A DNA stretch of 64,000 nt from Trichocoleus sp. FACHB-46 (GTDB lineage Bacteria > Cyanobacteriota > Cyanobacteriia > FACHB-46): positions 124,001 through 188,000 of the forward strand of contig NZ_JACJOD010000031.1 in the NCBI RefSeq assembly GCF_014695385.1, read 5' to 3'. A program made the position numbers and the translations under genes. The notes beneath the pieces are model-generated. The model was not told where the DNA came from, did no database searches, and saw only the letters and a list, made by a program, of their open reading frames with translations. This document shows, piece after piece, positions 30,273-39,629 of the stretch; position 1 is the stretch's first letter; each line of letters begins with the position of its first letter.

Positions 30273-32063
30273 TTAGCGCTTAGCTAGCTTCTTAGTGACT
30301 TTACGGAGCCGAATGGATTTGGGGGTGACTTCCACCAATTCGTCGGGACCAATATATTCCAATGCCCGCTCTAGGCTCATATCGATCGGCGCTTGCAACT
30401 GCACCAATTCTTCACCGCCCGAAGCTCGGTGGTTGGTAAGCTGCTTGCTTTTACAGATATTGAGATCTAGGTCTTGCTGGCGGTTGTGCTCACCCACAAT
30501 CATGCCCTTGTACACCTTGGTACCCGGCGTGATGAAGAATGAACCCCGATCTTCTGCGTTCTTCATGGCGTAGAAGGTAGCCGTTCCTTCTTCAAACGCA
30601 ATTAGTACTCCGTTGCGGCGGGCTTCAATATCGCCACCCAAAGGACGATAATCGAGGAAGCTGTGGTTCATGATGCCTTCGCCACGAGTCAGCCGCATGA
30701 ACTCACCCCGGAAGCCTACCAAACCACGAGCGGGCACTACAAATTCTAGCTGGGTGCGACCGTTGGGGCTAACCATCATATTTTGCATTTCAGCTCGGCG
30801 CTGGCCCAAACGCTCAATACAGCTACCGACGGCTTCTTCAGGCACGTCAAGCACCAAGTTCTCAAACGGCTCGCAGGGTTGACCGCTGACTTCGCGGTAA
30901 ATTACCTGTGGCTGAGATACTTGGAACTCATAGCCTTCCCGGCGCATGGTTTCGATCAAGATGCCGAGGTGTAGTTCACCCCGACCTGAAACCAGGAAGC
31001 GGTCGGGCGAGTCAGTTTCTTCAACCCGGAGAGCTACATTGGTTTCTAGTTCCCGCATCAGGCGATCGCGCACCTGACGAGAGGTGACGAAGTTACCTTC
31101 TTGACCTGCAAACGGTGAATCGTTTACCGAGAAGGTCATCTGTAAGGTAGGTTCGTCTACCTTGATCAGCGGCAGTGCTTGAGGTTCGTTGGGACAGGTA
31201 ATGGTTTCACCGATGTTGGCATTGGCAAAGCCCGCAACTGCTACGAGGTTACCTGCGGTTGCTTCTTCAATATCAATCCGCTTCAGACCTTCAAAGCCCA
31301 TCAACTTGCTGATTTTGGCCTTAACGATCTCACCCGTCTCTGTTACCAGTGCAGCTTGCTGCCCAACGCGAATCGTACCGTTGTGAATCTTACCAATCAC
31401 AATTCGTCCCACGTACTCAGAGTAGTCCAGCGTGGTGACTTGCAACTGCAGAGACTTGCTAGCATCGCCAACCGGAGGTGGCACATGACGCAAGAAGGCA
31501 TTGAAGAGAGGCTGCATGTCTACGCCTTCTTCTTCGAGGGTTTCTTTGGCGTAACCTTCCAAACCTGAAGCAAACAGGTAAGGGAAGTCACACTGATCGT
31601 CATCTGCACCGAGTTCTAGGAACAGATCCAATACTTTATCAACTGCGGCATGGGGGTCAGCCCGTGGACGGTCGATTTTGTTGACTAGTACGATGGGGCG
31701 CAAGCCTTTTTCCAGGGCTTTCTTCAGCACGAAGCGGGTTTGGGGCATGGGGCCTTCGTTGGCATCTACAATCAGCAGACAGCCATCCACCATGCCCAGG
31801 ACTCGCTCAACTTCACCGCCAAAGTCGGCGTGACCTGGGGTGTCAACAATATTGATCAGAGTTTCTTTGTAGCGAACCGCAGTGTTCTTCGACAAAATGG
31901 TAATACCACGCTCTCGCTCCAAGTCGTTGGAGTCCATGACGCAATCCGGAACGTCTTCTCCTTCACGGAATGTGCCAGCTTGTTTGAGCAGTGCATCGAC
32001 AAGGGTAGTTTTGCCGTGGTCAACGTGGGCAATGATGGCGACATTGCGGATGGGGAGAGACAT
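30273..32063 (-). CDS. typA: Translational GTPase TypA/BipA
   Basis: The 596-residue GTPase has G1 [15 protein letters not shown]2 RERGITI, G3 [12 protein letters not shown] and G4 [10 protein letters not shown], followed by EF-G-like domains II, III and V and the BipA-specific C-terminal domain (about 480-596). It binds the ribosome and assists large-subunit assembly and translation under cold or other stress. Length is normal. The gene is monocistronic with a clear terminator, and it lies well apart from neighbours. Confidence 0.97.
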   Translation of the reverse strand: MSLPIRNVAIIAHVDHGKTTLVDALLKQAGTFREGEDVPDCVMDSNDLERERGITILSKNTAVRYKETLINIVDTPGHADFGGEVERVLGMVDGCLLIVDANEGPMPQTRFVLKKALEKGLRPIVLVNKIDRPRADPHAAVDKVLDLFLELGADDDQCDFPYLFASGLEGYAKETLEEEGVDMQPLFNAFLRHVPPPVGDASKSLQLQVTTLDYSEYVGRIVIGKIHNGTIRVGQQAALVTETGEIVKAKISKLMGFEGLKRIDIEEATAGNLVAVAGFANANIGETITCPNEPQALPLIKVDEPTLQMTFSVNDSPFAGQEGNFVTSRQVRDRLMRELETNVALRVEETDSPDRFLVSGRGELHLGILIETMRREGYEFQVSQPQVIYREVSGQPCEPFENLVLDVPEEAVGSCIERLGQRRAEMQNMMVSPNGRTQLEFVVPARGLVGFRGEFMRLTRGEGIMNHSFLDYRPLGGDIEARRNGVLIAFEEGTATFYAMKNAEDRGSFFITPGTKVYKGMIVGEHNRQQDLDLNICKSKQLTNHRASGGEELVQLQAPIDMSLERALEYIGPDELVEVTPKSIRLRKVTKKLAKR

Positions 32064-32355
32064 AGAGGAGTTCCAGCGTTAAGGAATAAAGAGCTAGGAT
32101 TCTAGAAATTCAAGGCTTCTTGTATTAATTTTTCCCGCAAGAAGCTTAAATCTTCCTGTAAAGAAGATGTAATAATTCTAGCTTACCCGACTGAGGCATG
32201 AAAGTTTTATTGAGGTGAGGACGTGGTGAGAAAGCCGCCCACCTTTATAAGAGGTTAGCATCGAAATGCTTGGACAAGGGGCGATCGCAGCTCGCAACGC
32301 TTAGGATCACCCCTGAAAATCTTGAGTTTCGCTCTACTTCTATTATAAGAGACTG

Positions 32356-33141
32356 CTACGCTCGGCGCAAAGGCTGAATGTTGTTGAACCGAATCAGAGT
32401 GTCCGCCTCGTTTAGTTGCTCTGGTTGTTTGGGATCAGAACTACGAATCGTGCGATTGGTCAGTAGATAATAATTGCCGATCTTCTCGTGGGAATCGGTG
32501 ACATCTTGGGTCAGCAACACTTCTTTCCCTTTAGGATCGCGGAAAGTGGTTTGGAAGTGCTCGGTGAGGTAGCCTCCGGCAGGTGTAATGAACTCCAAGC
32601 TATCGACCGTCACTGCCATGCTGCCAAGGGTGCGATTCACCTGGACAATTTTTTTGTCACGGACTTTGTATCGAGACTCGCCGTTATCACCCGTTTCTTG
32701 AATTTCAAACGCTCCGTCTTTGTCCGTTCCGGCGAGAGCATAAGTATCCTGGTCATGGCGATCGCCAAAAGCAATCTGCCTACGATGAATGATCTCCATT
32801 TGCAATTGATTTTTAACCAACTGACTCACATCTGGGTCATCCATATTTTTCACGGTAACTTGGAAGTCTGGACTGACCTGCGCTAACCCGTGATACAACT
32901 GCCCGTCATATTTCAAAGAAACTTCCGCTTGATATCCTGGGAATTTTTCGTTCCAGGTATAGCGCTGTTCATAAGCGTCCCGAAAAATATCGCGAGCTGA
33001 AAGTTGAGTTTTGGGCTGGCCTTGATCGTCAATGGGCATTGGACCAGCTTGAACAGGGGCTAACCAGGAAAAGCTAGCGATCGCCAAGAGTAAACTAACG
33101 CTCCAGCCCAAGAGGAAGCGCTTTAATTTTCGCATCATCAT
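32356..33141 (-). CDS. Secreted DUF3386-type protein
   Basis: The 261-residue protein has a signal peptide (basic MMMRKLKRF, hydrophobic LLGWSVSLLLAIASF, cleavage near VQAGP). The mature part begins ARDIFRDAYEQRYTWNEKFPGYQAEV, which resembles the cyanobacterial DUF3386 family. The remainder is beta-rich, and function is unknown. Its start follows two extra Met codons, any of which could be used. It is probably periplasmic or thylakoid-lumenal. It stands alone, divergent from the ABC ATPase gene. Confidence 0.85.
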   Translation of the reverse strand: MMMRKLKRFLLGWSVSLLLAIASFSWLAPVQAGPMPIDDQGQPKTQLSARDIFRDAYEQRYTWNEKFPGYQAEVSLKYDGQLYHGLAQVSPDFQVTVKNMDDPDVSQLVKNQLQMEIIHRRQIAFGDRHDQDTYALAGTDKDGAFEIQETGDNGESRYKVRDKKIVQVNRTLGSMAVTVDSLEFITPAGGYLTEHFQTTFRDPKGKEVLLTQDVTDSHEKIGNYYLLTNRTIRSSDPKQPEQLNEADTLIRFNNIQPLRRA

Positions 33142-33359
33142 GAATCAGTTTTTAAGTGTTAAAGAACGGTCTGAAGTACTTACAAGGAAACAACTCTGTG
33201 ACTAAAAAGCATCATCCAGAAGAAACACGTGGAGGGGATGGGTTTCAGCGAGACTTCTAATGATTCAACTAATGATTCAACAAAGTAGATTTTGAAAAGT
33301 GATTTTGAGCTAAAGTGCGATCGCAATGCGGCAAGTCGAAGAGGAAAGTTGGGCAGACA

Positions 33360-34466
33360 ATGGCAAAGGTGCGCTTAGAGAGAATTACTCGACAATTTAA
33401 AGAGGCGGTGGCGATCGCAGACATCACCTTTGAGGTGCCTGATGGTGAGTTTTGGGTGATGGTGGGGCCGTCGGGTTGTGGCAAGTCTACGATTCTACGC
33501 ACGATCGCAGGGCTAGAGTCAGCGACTTCAGGCAATCTCTACATTGGCGATCGCTTGGCCAATCAAGTGCCTGCTCGTCAGCGCGACGTGGCAATGGTGT
33601 TTCAGAACTATGCACTATACCCACACATGAGCGTGGCGGAAAATCTGGCTTTTGGGCTGAAGATGCGTAAAGCCGACTCCCAAACCATTCAAGAACGAGT
33701 CGAATCTGTAGCGCGATCGCTGGATATTGCCCACTTGCTCGATCGCAAACCTAAGCAACTCTCTGGCGGTCAACAGCAACGGGTGGCATTGGGACGCGCG
33801 ATCGCTCGTAAGCCGCAAGTTTTTTTACTCGATGAACCGCTTTCTAACTTGGATGCTCAGTTGCGAGATGACACACGGGCTGAACTAAAGCAACTTCATC
33901 AATGTTTGGGCATTACCACCATCTATGTCACCCACGACCAAGTAGAAGCCATGACGTTGGCCGATCAAATTGTGGTGCTAAAGCAAGGCCGCATTCAGCA
34001 GATTGGTGCTCCCCAAGCGATTTATGCTCGTCCGACTAATCGAATGGTGGCGACGTTTCTAGGCAATCCACCCATGAACATCCTGTCTGCAACCTTCGAG
34101 GATGGTGCTTTTCACCTTGCAGACCAATCATTTACTTGTCCTTCCGCCATTACAGCTCATCTGCCGTTGTCTCCAGGGCAGTCGGTTGAGCTAGGCATCC
34201 GTCCAGAGCATTTACAACTGGTGTCTGCATCAGAGGATCAAGACTTCAACGTTGAAGTGAGCGTTGTAGAACCGCTCGGACGAGAAATTTTGATCCGAGC
34301 AGTTTTGCCAACCCAGCCTACCAGCTCAGCGGCTCAAGCGATTAACCTGCAAGTGAGCCCGGAGATTCGGGTTCGTCCGGGCGATCGCTTGAGCCTCCAA
34401 ATCGACTTCGCTCAACTATTTATTTTTGATCCTGCTACAGGCGATCGCCTCTATCCAACCAGCTAA
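33360..34466 (+). CDS. ABC transporter ATP-binding protein, MsmX/UgpC type
   Basis: The 368-residue ATPase has Walker A GPSGCGKST, signature LSGGQQQR, Walker B VFLLDEPLSNLD, the His switch THDQ and a C-terminal TOBE/regulatory domain (about 240-368, with GIRPEHLQL). This build energises sugar or glycerol-3-phosphate importers, often serving several permeases. No permease or binding protein is adjacent, so it is an orphan multitask ATPase. I chose the ATG at 33360 (MAKVRLERITRQF) over a GTG at 33315 because it matches the family start. Confidence 0.93.
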   Translation: MAKVRLERITRQFKEAVAIADITFEVPDGEFWVMVGPSGCGKSTILRTIAGLESATSGNLYIGDRLANQVPARQRDVAMVFQNYALYPHMSVAENLAFGLKMRKADSQTIQERVESVARSLDIAHLLDRKPKQLSGGQQQRVALGRAIARKPQVFLLDEPLSNLDAQLRDDTRAELKQLHQCLGITTIYVTHDQVEAMTLADQIVVLKQGRIQQIGAPQAIYARPTNRMVATFLGNPPMNILSATFEDGAFHLADQSFTCPSAITAHLPLSPGQSVELGIRPEHLQLVSASEDQDFNVEVSVVEPLGREILIRAVLPTQPTSSAAQAINLQVSPEIRVRPGDRLSLQIDFAQLFIFDPATGDRLYPTS

Positions 34467-34500
34467 ACCAGTTAACTCAACCAGTTAAATAACTAGACCA

Positions 34501-34737
34501 TTAATAAACTGAGCCGCAGAGTGATTTCAATTCAACTTCTGGTTGCCCAATATGATTTTGGCGACAAAGCAACACCTGTGCCGTTCTCTGCTGGAAGTAA
34601 ACTCGGTGCGCAAACCAACCGATTGGAAGGCCACCAATAATTCCGAGCAGAATACCGATGGTGAGGCTAGAAATCAAATCCTTGCGTCTAATTCTACTTT
34701 TCTCAGCACGCACGTGCTCGTGATCGGTTACCACCAC
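34501..34737 (-). CDS. Small single-span membrane protein
   Basis: The 78-residue protein has a basic N-terminal part (EKSRIRRKD), one hydrophobic helix (LTIGILLGIIGGLPIGWFAH, about 25-45) and a short polar tail with two Cys. Unknown family and function. It converges with the ABC ATPase gene at 34466, leaving 34 bases between them. The composition is credible for a real protein, but it could be spurious. Confidence 0.5.
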   Translation of the reverse strand: MVVTDHEHVRAEKSRIRRKDLISSLTIGILLGIIGGLPIGWFAHRVYFQQRTAQVLLCRQNHIGQPEVELKSLCGSVY

Positions 34738-34918
34738 ACAACTCCTAAAGACTCATTCTTCTTTAAAGGAAAGCGAAATTACTTTAACTTTGCTTCTCCC
34801 TAAGTGATGAACCCTGTGGCAATTGCTGATCTCGTTGTAGCCAAAAGAGGTAGCCGCGCTGAATTTGTGCTCTCACCTAACGCTACGATCGCAGTACTAG
34901 CCAATAATTTAAGCAGCA

Positions 34919-35326
34919 ATGGCAAAAGATAAGCACCGCGTTTCAATTAAACTGTCCCTAGAACTACGACAGCAGCTTAAAACTTACAAAGCGAGTCGAG
35001 GAAAGCGATCGCTTGCTGCCGCCGCAGAGGAAATTTTAGCAACCCATTTTCACCTGACCCAATTACCAACTCAGCAAGCAGCAACAAATGGTTCTATAGA
35101 GCGAATTGCCACTTTAGAAGCTAGAGTGACCTACCTGAGCGAGCAACTTGAAGCCTTGAAGCAAGCGATCGCCACGAACCAGGCTCATGACTCGGCTCCC
35201 AAACCCAATGTGATTCACCCAGCATCGTCTCCGGTAAGCATGTCCGAAGACGATGACGACGATGATATGTACGACGAGCCAGACGAGATTCTCTATAATT
35301 TTTTAGAGCCTGGAGTCCAGCCCTAG
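34919..35326 (+). CDS. Ribbon-helix-helix-like protein with coiled coil and acidic tail
   Basis: The 135-residue protein begins MAKDKHRVSIKLSLELRQQL, typical of Arc/CopG-like DNA-binding folds (about 6-50). A coiled-coil segment follows (about 60-90, ERIATLEARVTYLSEQLEAL) and then a highly acidic stretch SEDDDDDDMYDEPDE near 110-124. The likely role is DNA-binding regulator or protein organiser. The acidic tail may be a mimic of DNA or a regulator-contact segment; this is a guess. It converges with a small gene on the minus strand. Confidence 0.7.
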   Translation: MAKDKHRVSIKLSLELRQQLKTYKASRGKRSLAAAAEEILATHFHLTQLPTQQAATNGSIERIATLEARVTYLSEQLEALKQAIATNQAHDSAPKPNVIHPASSPVSMSEDDDDDDMYDEPDEILYNFLEPGVQP

Positions 35327-35343
35327 CAACCTTTATCTGGGGT

Positions 35344-35366
35344 ATAACCCGTTAAAACTGGGTTAT
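35344..35366. terminator. Hairpin between convergent genes
   Basis: Arms ATAACCC and GGGTTAT around a nine-base loop, with T following on the plus strand. It lies 18 bases beyond the stop of the gene ending at 35326 and reaches the stop codon of the opposing gene. It is a modest hairpin. Confidence 0.45.
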
Positions 35367-35602
35367 TTGTAAGCTAGCAGTTGCGGCTGAGCAGCAGATG
35401 TAGCGACTAACGTCCAGCCTGATTTCATCAACTGCTGGTAAGTAGCCCAACCCTTGGACCCACCTGGAACCTTGTAATCAGACATCGCATACTGAGGGAA
35501 AGATTTGTAAGGTCGCCAAGGCTGGGACGGCTGCATGCGCAAGTGCAGCACTTTTTCACCATCGTCTCCGCCAATCGAGAGCCAGCACATCTGTCCAGTC
35601 AT
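35363..35602 (-). CDS. Small conserved-type protein of unknown function
   Basis: The 79-residue protein MTGQMCWLSIGGDDGEKVLH... is aromatic- and Trp-rich (PSQPWRPYKSFPQY, GSKGWATYQQLMKSGWTLVA). The closing part resembles the small SPOR-like or DUF-type beta-alpha segments seen in cyanobacteria. No signal peptide. Function unknown. Confidence 0.6.
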   Translation of the reverse strand: MTGQMCWLSIGGDDGEKVLHLRMQPSQPWRPYKSFPQYAMSDYKVPGGSKGWATYQQLMKSGWTLVATSAAQPQLLAYK

Positions 35603-35989
35603 ATTACTCCTAGCTATTACAATCTAGAGAACTTATGGACGCAGCTTTGCAGTCGCTTTCAGTCATAGCCGCCTAACAAAGCAAAAAGCTGCTACATGTT
35701 CAACTTAACTGCTGAACTAGCTTTCTTGTGCATAATCTAGCAAGTCAGTCAAGGTGCTGCAATGTTTATTAATAAGAAGCTTTAATTGTGATATCTCTAC
35801 ACATAGTTCTCAGAATTCTTTGCATATGTGCTTGCCAGAGATCAAAGCTATAAATGTGGTAGAACAGCTATTTCTTTTCACTTAATCGGTTGATAAAGCT
35901 AAGAATTATGAGAAGATAAGCCTCAGTTTGCTGAACTTGATGCCTAGCTCAGTTGAAGCAGCCAAAAGATTCCTTGGAAGTAGTTAATA
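35603..35989. other. AT-rich intergenic region
   Basis: Nothing recognisable is seen: no ORF of note, no strong hairpin. Both flanking genes point away from it, so it should hold two divergent promoters. Confidence 0.4.
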
Positions 35990-36229
35990 ATGCGTTGTTC
36001 TATTTCAAGCCGAGCAGGCCAAGTCATCGCGCAGGGGCGTCTGATGCTGGACAAAGATGAAAATGGAGACCTAAGACTAAACTTCCAAACGGATGGAGGC
36101 CGAGTGATCCCAGGAGGTACCATTGGCCCTGATGGAGATCTCACCCCTGCCAGTCAGGAGTTGTTCCGCCAATTTCGCTCTACTTGGAGAATGATCGACT
36201 GTACTTTGACAGCCAAGTCGGATGGATAA
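35990..36229 (+). CDS. Small protein of unknown function
   Basis: The 79-residue protein MRCSISSRAGQVIAQGRLML... is Gly- and Asp-rich and probably soluble. No family recognised. The frame has good codon character, but no clear ribosome-binding site precedes the ATG. It converges on the CP12 gene. Confidence 0.5.
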   Translation: MRCSISSRAGQVIAQGRLMLDKDENGDLRLNFQTDGGRVIPGGTIGPDGDLTPASQELFRQFRSTWRMIDCTLTAKSDG

Positions 36230-36244
36230 GTAGAGAAAACTGCC

Positions 36245-36284
36245 ATTAAAAAAACTCAAACTCCTAAGAAAGGGGTTTGAGTTT
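36245..36284 (-). terminator. Terminator of cp12
   Basis: Arms AAACTCAAAC (36252-36261) and GTTTGAGTTT (36275-36284), extended by GT pairing, are followed on the minus strand by a run of seven T. It lies about 60 bases past the cp12 stop and may also slow the converging plus-strand transcript. Confidence 0.75.
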
Positions 36285-36344
36285 CTAGACGGTTTTGATT
36301 ATGACAGTCTTGATTATGGAATGAACGAAGAGTGCCCAAGACGT

Positions 36345-36566
36345 TTAGTTGTCGTAGACTCGGCACTCAGCAGCGTCTGGATTATCGTCGCAAAACTGTT
36401 CCAACGAGTTCTTTTGTTTTGATTGACGTTGATGGGATGCTTCAGCTTGGAGTTCTTCAACCGCATCCCAAGCAGCAGCACATTCGCCGGAAGTGCTACC
36501 GCTGGTGTCACAAACGGCACGCGCTTGTTCCCGTTCTTGTTCGATTTGCTTTTGAATATCGCTCAT
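36345..36566 (-). CDS. cp12: Calvin-cycle regulator CP12
   Basis: This 73-residue protein has both CP12 cysteine pairs: C19/C29 around the AWDAVEELQAEASHQR core and C59/C68 in FCDDNPDAAECRVYDN. In the dark, when these pairs are oxidised, CP12 bridges glyceraldehyde-3-phosphate dehydrogenase and phosphoribulokinase into an inactive complex; in light thioredoxin releases it. The C-terminal AECRVYDN matches the residues that enter the GAPDH active site. It is monocistronic with a hairpin terminator. Confidence 0.96.
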   Translation of the reverse strand: MSDIQKQIEQEREQARAVCDTSGSTSGECAAAWDAVEELQAEASHQRQSKQKNSLEQFCDDNPDAAECRVYDN

Positions 36567-37033
36567 GGATTTTTCGGTTTCGTCTTAGTTGTCTTTGAGC
36601 TAGGGTTAGGAACTCGTCAGCTGGTTAGCTTCTGAGATTAAGTATCCTGTCAGGCTATTTAATCAGCTATTTACAGTGATACAAGAGGCTGGGACCAGAC
36701 AATCAGATTGAGTCTTATTTTTTAAGATTTAGGACTCTCTGCTTGAGAACAAGTCACTCTTGCCATCTCTTAACATAACTATAATGCTAACCCGCGATCG
36801 CTTTCCATCACCCTGCTTTCATTTCTGCCTCAGGAAGTAAGTCACCATTCACTGACATGGATGCTGATGCCCCATGGAGTAGATGCTTTAGTTTCTGCAA
36901 TTTCTAGACTGCAATCTTTCGCATTGATTGTTAGCCTGAGGAAGTAAGCAGATAAGTGGAAAGCGTTCACCCCCAACGCTGCATCTCTACAACTTGCTGT
37001 TAGTCCTGATCTCGCTAGATTTAGAGTTCTACT
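36567..37033. other. Intergenic region between cp12 and the sugar dehydrogenase gene
   Basis: No gene is supported here; frames present are short and unlike proteins. It should hold the divergent promoters of both flanking genes. Confidence 0.4.
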
Positions 37034-38434
37034 ATGCCTGTGCCTCCGTTTGTACCCCCACGCCCCGCTCATTGGTTATCGTTGGCGCTACTACTGACCA
37101 CCGCCACGGGTTGTAGCCAGGTGGGTACGACGCTGCCAGAGCGATCGCAACCTAGCTCACTACCTACAGAGCAGGCTCCAACGGCTCAAGCGTCAGGCTC
37201 CACAAAACAGTTAACAGCGCAGGCTGCATCACCCCAGAACTTAGTTCCTACAGAAACGCTTACACCAACCCCCATCCGCTTAACAGCGGCAGATTTGCCA
37301 CAGCCCTATGCCACGAATAGCGCCTCCAAAAGCCCAAACGTGGTGGATATTCCCAGCAATCCTTTGTTACGAGTTCCGGCTGGCTTCACGGTAAATGTGT
37401 ATGCCGAAGAACTCGATAGACCCCGGTGGCTAGCCCTGGCTCCTAATGGCGACGTACTGGTGACTGAGACACGGCAAAATCGCATTCGCCTACTGCGCGA
37501 TAGCAACAAAGATGGCGTCGCTGATGTTAAAAAAACGTTTGCTGGGCCAAGCAATGGCTTGTTTCTGCCCCTCGGCATGGCTTTTACTCAGGACTCATTT
37601 TTCTTAGGCAATACCAATGCCGTTCTGCGCTTTCCTTACCAATCAGGTCAAGAGAAACTTACAGGGCGGGGGCAAGCGATCGCGCAACTGCCAGGAGAGG
37701 GCTACAACCAGCATTGGACTCGGAATGTCGTCGTCTCACCCGACCAACAAAAGCTGTATGTCTCTGTCGGTTCTGAAAGCAACGCTGATACCGAACCACT
37801 TCCTCGCGCCTCAGTTCAAGTCATGAACCTGGATGGCTCGAACCAGCAAACCTTTGCTTATGGATTGCGTAATCCTGTAGGACTTGATTTTCAACCTGTT
37901 ACAGGGGCGCTGCACGCCACGGTGAATGAGCGAGATGGGCTAGGAGATGATTTGGTGCCCGACTACCTAACCCAAGTGCAAGCAGGCGAATTTTACGGCT
38001 GGCCTTACAGCTACCTTGCCCCCAACTTGCTTGACCCTCGTCATGCTCGCAATGGCCAGAGCGATCGCCCAGAGTTAGCCGCTCAAACCCGGACCCCTGA
38101 TGTGCTGTTTCAAGCTCACTCTGCTGCTTTAGGGCTTCAGTTTTATGACGGCAAGACCTTCCCCGAAAAGTATCGTAATGGTGCTTTTGTTGCCTTCCGG
38201 GGTTCTTGGAATCGCAATCAAGGCACAGGCTACAAGGTCGTATTCGTTCCCTTCAATGCTCAGGGTCGTGCCGCAGGCTATTACGAAGACTTTTTGACAG
38301 GTTTTCTCTTAGATCCAAGTGGCCCGACAACTTGGGGTCGTCCGGTCGGCCTCTTGGTGTTACCCGACGGCAGCTTGCTAGTCACCGAAGAAGCCAATGG
38401 TCGGATCTACCGTATTCAATACCAAGACTCGTAA
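37034..38434 (+). CDS. PQQ-type sugar dehydrogenase, exported
   Basis: The 466-residue protein has a signal sequence ending in LLLTTATGCSQ, close to a lipobox but with Ala at -3. A disordered Ser/Thr/Gln-rich linker (about 30-100) is followed by a six-bladed propeller of the glucose/sorbosone dehydrogenase type (about 105-466; VYAEELDRPRWLALAPNGD, QHWTRNVVVSPD, YGLRNPVGLDFQP). The family oxidises aldoses with PQQ in the periplasm. Whether this organism makes PQQ is not known. It converges on a protease gene four bases away. Confidence 0.88.
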   Translation: MPVPPFVPPRPAHWLSLALLLTTATGCSQVGTTLPERSQPSSLPTEQAPTAQASGSTKQLTAQAASPQNLVPTETLTPTPIRLTAADLPQPYATNSASKSPNVVDIPSNPLLRVPAGFTVNVYAEELDRPRWLALAPNGDVLVTETRQNRIRLLRDSNKDGVADVKKTFAGPSNGLFLPLGMAFTQDSFFLGNTNAVLRFPYQSGQEKLTGRGQAIAQLPGEGYNQHWTRNVVVSPDQQKLYVSVGSESNADTEPLPRASVQVMNLDGSNQQTFAYGLRNPVGLDFQPVTGALHATVNERDGLGDDLVPDYLTQVQAGEFYGWPYSYLAPNLLDPRHARNGQSDRPELAAQTRTPDVLFQAHSAALGLQFYDGKTFPEKYRNGAFVAFRGSWNRNQGTGYKVVFVPFNAQGRAAGYYEDFLTGFLLDPSGPTTWGRPVGLLVLPDGSLLVTEEANGRIYRIQYQDS

Positions 38435-38438
38435 AACT

Positions 38439-39035
38439 CTAACGCACGCGGAACTCAACCACGTCTCGTTTGATGGTGATGTCGTACTTGCCGAAAAAGT
38501 CATGACCCAGTAGACCCGTTTCTAGCTGAGGGCCTGCGATCGCCACCAACAACCCTTGAGCTTTGGCCCCATTGACTTCCATCATATGAATCTTCCCCAG
38601 GGGCAGTTCAATCCCTTTGGCACTCGCAGTATCAAACTTTAATTTAGCAACTGGAACCAAGCGCAACATCGCAGCCATGCGCTGGGTGACGACTGTCCCG
38701 CTAGCGCCTGTATCCACAATCATTTCAAAAGTTTGGTTGCCATTGAAGGTAACTCCAATGATAGGAGTGCCAGCCTCACGCCGCAGAATTTTGGCTTGGA
38801 AAACTTGCCCCTCAAGTAAAGTATTGGTTCTCGTAAAGGTGGCTAGAGTGCCATTAGGAGAGTGAGTGTTGCCAGGAGTGGTTCCACAAAGCTTGGACAG
38901 ATCGATCGATCTGCCAGCAGGGTTAAGCATGTAACAACCATCTAACTCCTGGGCGATCGCCGCAGTTGAGAAGCGAGGTAACAACGGCGACAGAGCAGCA
39001 GCCAACACAGCAGTTAGACAGAAGAATCTCAGCAT
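38439..39035 (-). CDS. Retropepsin-like aspartic protease, exported
   Basis: The 198-residue protein has a signal peptide (about 1-28) and a domain with the single active-site motif IVDTGASGTVV near 105-115. It ends with LLGHDFFGKYDITI, so it forms a dimeric retroviral-type (clan AA) protease fold. Many cyanobacteria have such small periplasmic proteins of unknown substrate. The Cys pair between residues 34 and 50 may form a disulfide. Confidence 0.88.
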   Translation of the reverse strand: MLRFFCLTAVLAAALSPLLPRFSTAAIAQELDGCYMLNPAGRSIDLSKLCGTTPGNTHSPNGTLATFTRTNTLLEGQVFQAKILRREAGTPIIGVTFNGNQTFEMIVDTGASGTVVTQRMAAMLRLVPVAKLKFDTASAKGIELPLGKIHMMEVNGAKAQGLLVAIAGPQLETGLLGHDFFGKYDITIKRDVVEFRVR

Positions 39036-39233
39036 TGCCTCAGCCTTAGAAGTTCTTTTTTAGAATCCCCATTCCAGTGCATTTTTACTCACACTCATTA
39101 AAAAATTGCAGGCTGGGCGCTGGGTTATTAAAGAACATACCTTACCGTAAAGCTACTAGAAAGTCATGTAGCCCACCGTTTGACAAGTTCTGCTTCGCGA
39201 TCGCATCAGTGATATTTTTCGTTTGTTAAACAT

Positions 39234-39260
39234 AAAAAAAGCCCGACTAAAACGCCGAGC
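39234..39260 (-). terminator. Terminator reading leftward
   Basis: On the minus strand, arms GCTCGGC and GTCGGGC (pairing with two GU pairs) are followed by seven T (39234-39240). It ends either a small RNA starting near 39290 or the long 3' region of the gene 39630-40337. Confidence 0.7.
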
Positions 39261-39303
39261 CTCTGAGCCATAAGGCTCCTGTGATGATGAGCCTAGTATT
39301 CCC
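39234..39303 (-). ncRNA. Candidate small RNA
   Basis: On the minus strand the sequence GGGAATACT (39295-39303) is followed after about 17 bases by a hairpin GAGCC-TTAT-GGCTC (39265-39278) and then the terminator. The nine-base motif equals the J-Box that I recall being reported for hormogonium sigma factor SigJ in Nostoc; that recall is not verified. A short RNA of 50-60 bases would result. No upstream -35 of quality is seen. Confidence 0.35.
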
Positions 39304-39629
39304 GCTCAACCTTTTCGAGTTGCATCTATATGCCTATTTATCTAGCTAGTTTACTTTGGTAGCTGGTAGCACAGCACCCCTTTAAAGGGCGGGTATAAAC
39401 AGGAACTTACCGAATTAGAACACACGCTGACCTACAGTCTTCCTATGTTGTTTAACATAACCAACTAAAGAAATCAATTGCTTTCACAACTTACCGAGTC
39501 AAATCATAAGATTTCTTCATATTAGTGCGAAGTATTGCTATCTTTAGCGGTAACAAAGGAAGCCACCGCCTTACAAGTAATGAATGGCAAATAACAACAA
39601 ATAACAACAGCGATCGCTGTTCCATCTCT

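Larger units (their letters stand above)
39036..39629. other. Long intergenic region with a hairpin-rich minus-strand segment
   Basis: No coding frame is supported. It contains the candidate small RNA and terminator listed separately, and about 330 bases of AT-rich DNA upstream of them on the minus strand. Plus-strand content is nondescript. Confidence 0.45.

Noticed and set aside
36332..36635. Plus-strand ORFs over cp12
   Set aside because: Antisense to a clear CP12 gene; no supporting features.
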